From assembly GCA_955652545.1 (NCBI GenBank), contig CATPCA010000142.1, forward strand, positions 1 through 6,784: a stretch of DNA of 6,784 nucleotides, in the 5' to 3' direction. Shown here piece after piece: positions 6,478 through 6,784 of this stretch (its first letter is position 1; every line of letters starts with the position of its first letter). The notes below the pieces were generated by a model. The model saw nothing but the letters and a program-made list of their open reading frames with translations, searched no databases and was not told the DNA's origin. This DNA comes from Candidatus Dormiibacterota bacterium. Lineage in GTDB: Bacteria > Chloroflexota > Dormibacteria > UBA8260. A program made the position numbers and the translations under genes.

Positions 6478-6784
6478 CCGCAGTTGACACCGAGCAAGGC
6501 TCCGAGCGCGCCGGGCCGGTCGGCAGCCCGAGCCACGGCTCGCCGGCTCAGCCACGGGTGTCGCGCCATCAGCAGCGCCAGTGCGGTGACCCGCCTCCGG
6601 TTGCGATGGAGGGCTGCGTGGTCGCGCCGGTACCCAGCCTGCGCGGCGGTCCCGTGGACGTCCCCGGAGAGCAGGGCTGCGAGGTGGAGCCCGAGCCGCT
6701 CGCCCAGGAGCAGGCCGATGCCGATGCCCTCGCCGGTGGTGGGGTCGTCATAGCCTGCCGCGTCGCCCACGAGGAACATCCCGC
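6363..6784 (-). CDS. FAD-dependent oxidoreductase, C-terminal part (N-terminus outside the window)
   Basis: The visible 139 or so residues are the end of a flavoprotein of the geranylgeranyl reductase/PHBH-like group. The start of the visible part reads FLVGDAAGYDDPTTGEGIGIGL (6726-6767 covers the GD to GEG core), the second FAD-binding motif GDAAG-x-x-x-P-x-x-GEG that contacts the ribityl and pyrophosphate moieties. A helical Arg-rich segment follows, then LLGVNCGYWGFDKLTVRDW. The Met at 6779 is internal, because this motif normally lies about 280-300 residues into the protein and the frame stays open to the window edge. In streptomycete srs operons a flavoprotein (SrsC) oxidises the polyketide-derived ring, and a similar role in hydroxylation or reduction of the adjacent PKS product is inferred. 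Unlike there, this gene is on the opposite strand and converges on the methyltransferase gene. Confidence 0.85.
   Translation of the reverse strand, partial: GMFLVGDAAGYDDPTTGEGIGIGLLLGERLGLHLAALLSGDVHGTAAQAGYRRDHAALHRNRRRVTALALLMARHPWLSRRAVARAADRPGALGALLGVNCGYWGFDKLTVRDWITLAGLLLRRPGSGTNRGTPAKASR

Noticed and set aside
5512..6555. 347-codon minus-strand open frame spanning the PKS end, the methyltransferase and part of the oxidoreductase
   Set aside because: It overlaps three genes with strong motifs and its translation is low-complexity Arg/Gly/Ser-rich sequence without family features.

Overview
This window is 6.8 kb of GC-rich bacterial DNA, roughly two thirds G+C by eye. It is gene-dense, has short or overlapping gene junctions, uses GTG starts and shows few strong Shine-Dalgarno sites. 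The lysA product has the long motif blocks typical of actinobacterial diaminopimelate decarboxylases. Together these suggest an actinobacterium or another high-GC Terrabacteria lineage, but I cannot name a genus. There is no rRNA, tRNA, mobile element or CRISPR array in view.

Layout. Positions 1-2050 (+) hold a catabolic group: the 3' part of a fumarylacetoacetate hydrolase (FAH) family gene, a 4-carboxy-4-hydroxy-2-oxoadipate (CHA) aldolase/oxaloacetate decarboxylase-like gene, and a TauE/SafE-family permease whose start overlaps the aldolase stop by 4 nt. This looks like the tail of a pathway degrading aromatic or dicarboxylic acids, with the ring-cleavage genes presumably upstream of the window. 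A 138-nt gap (2051-2188) is the only sizeable intergenic space and probably separates two transcription units.

Positions 2189-4713 (+) hold an M19 (renal/membrane dipeptidase-type) zinc dipeptidase. It is fused by a 1-nt stop/start overlap to lysA, a PLP-dependent diaminopimelate decarboxylase. Positions 4748-6477 (+) hold a type III polyketide synthase with an intact Cys-His-Asn triad and, overlapping its end by 13 nt, an integral-membrane methyltransferase of the isoprenylcysteine carboxyl methyltransferase (ICMT) family.

From the right edge on the minus strand comes the C-terminal part of an FAD-dependent oxidoreductase (6363-6784). It converges on the methyltransferase gene, and the two open frames overlap by 115 nt.

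How the genes work together. The type III PKS, ICMT-type methyltransferase and flavoprotein resemble the known phenolic-lipid/alkylpyrone sets (Streptomyces SrsA-SrsB-SrsC, Bacillus BpsA-BpsB): a polyketide ring is built on a fatty acyl starter, O-methylated at the membrane and oxidised or reduced by a flavoprotein. Here the flavoprotein gene is inverted, which is the most distinctive feature of the window. The catabolic genes and the dipeptidase-lysA pair have no obvious biochemical link to this set. I saw no completely unknown system.
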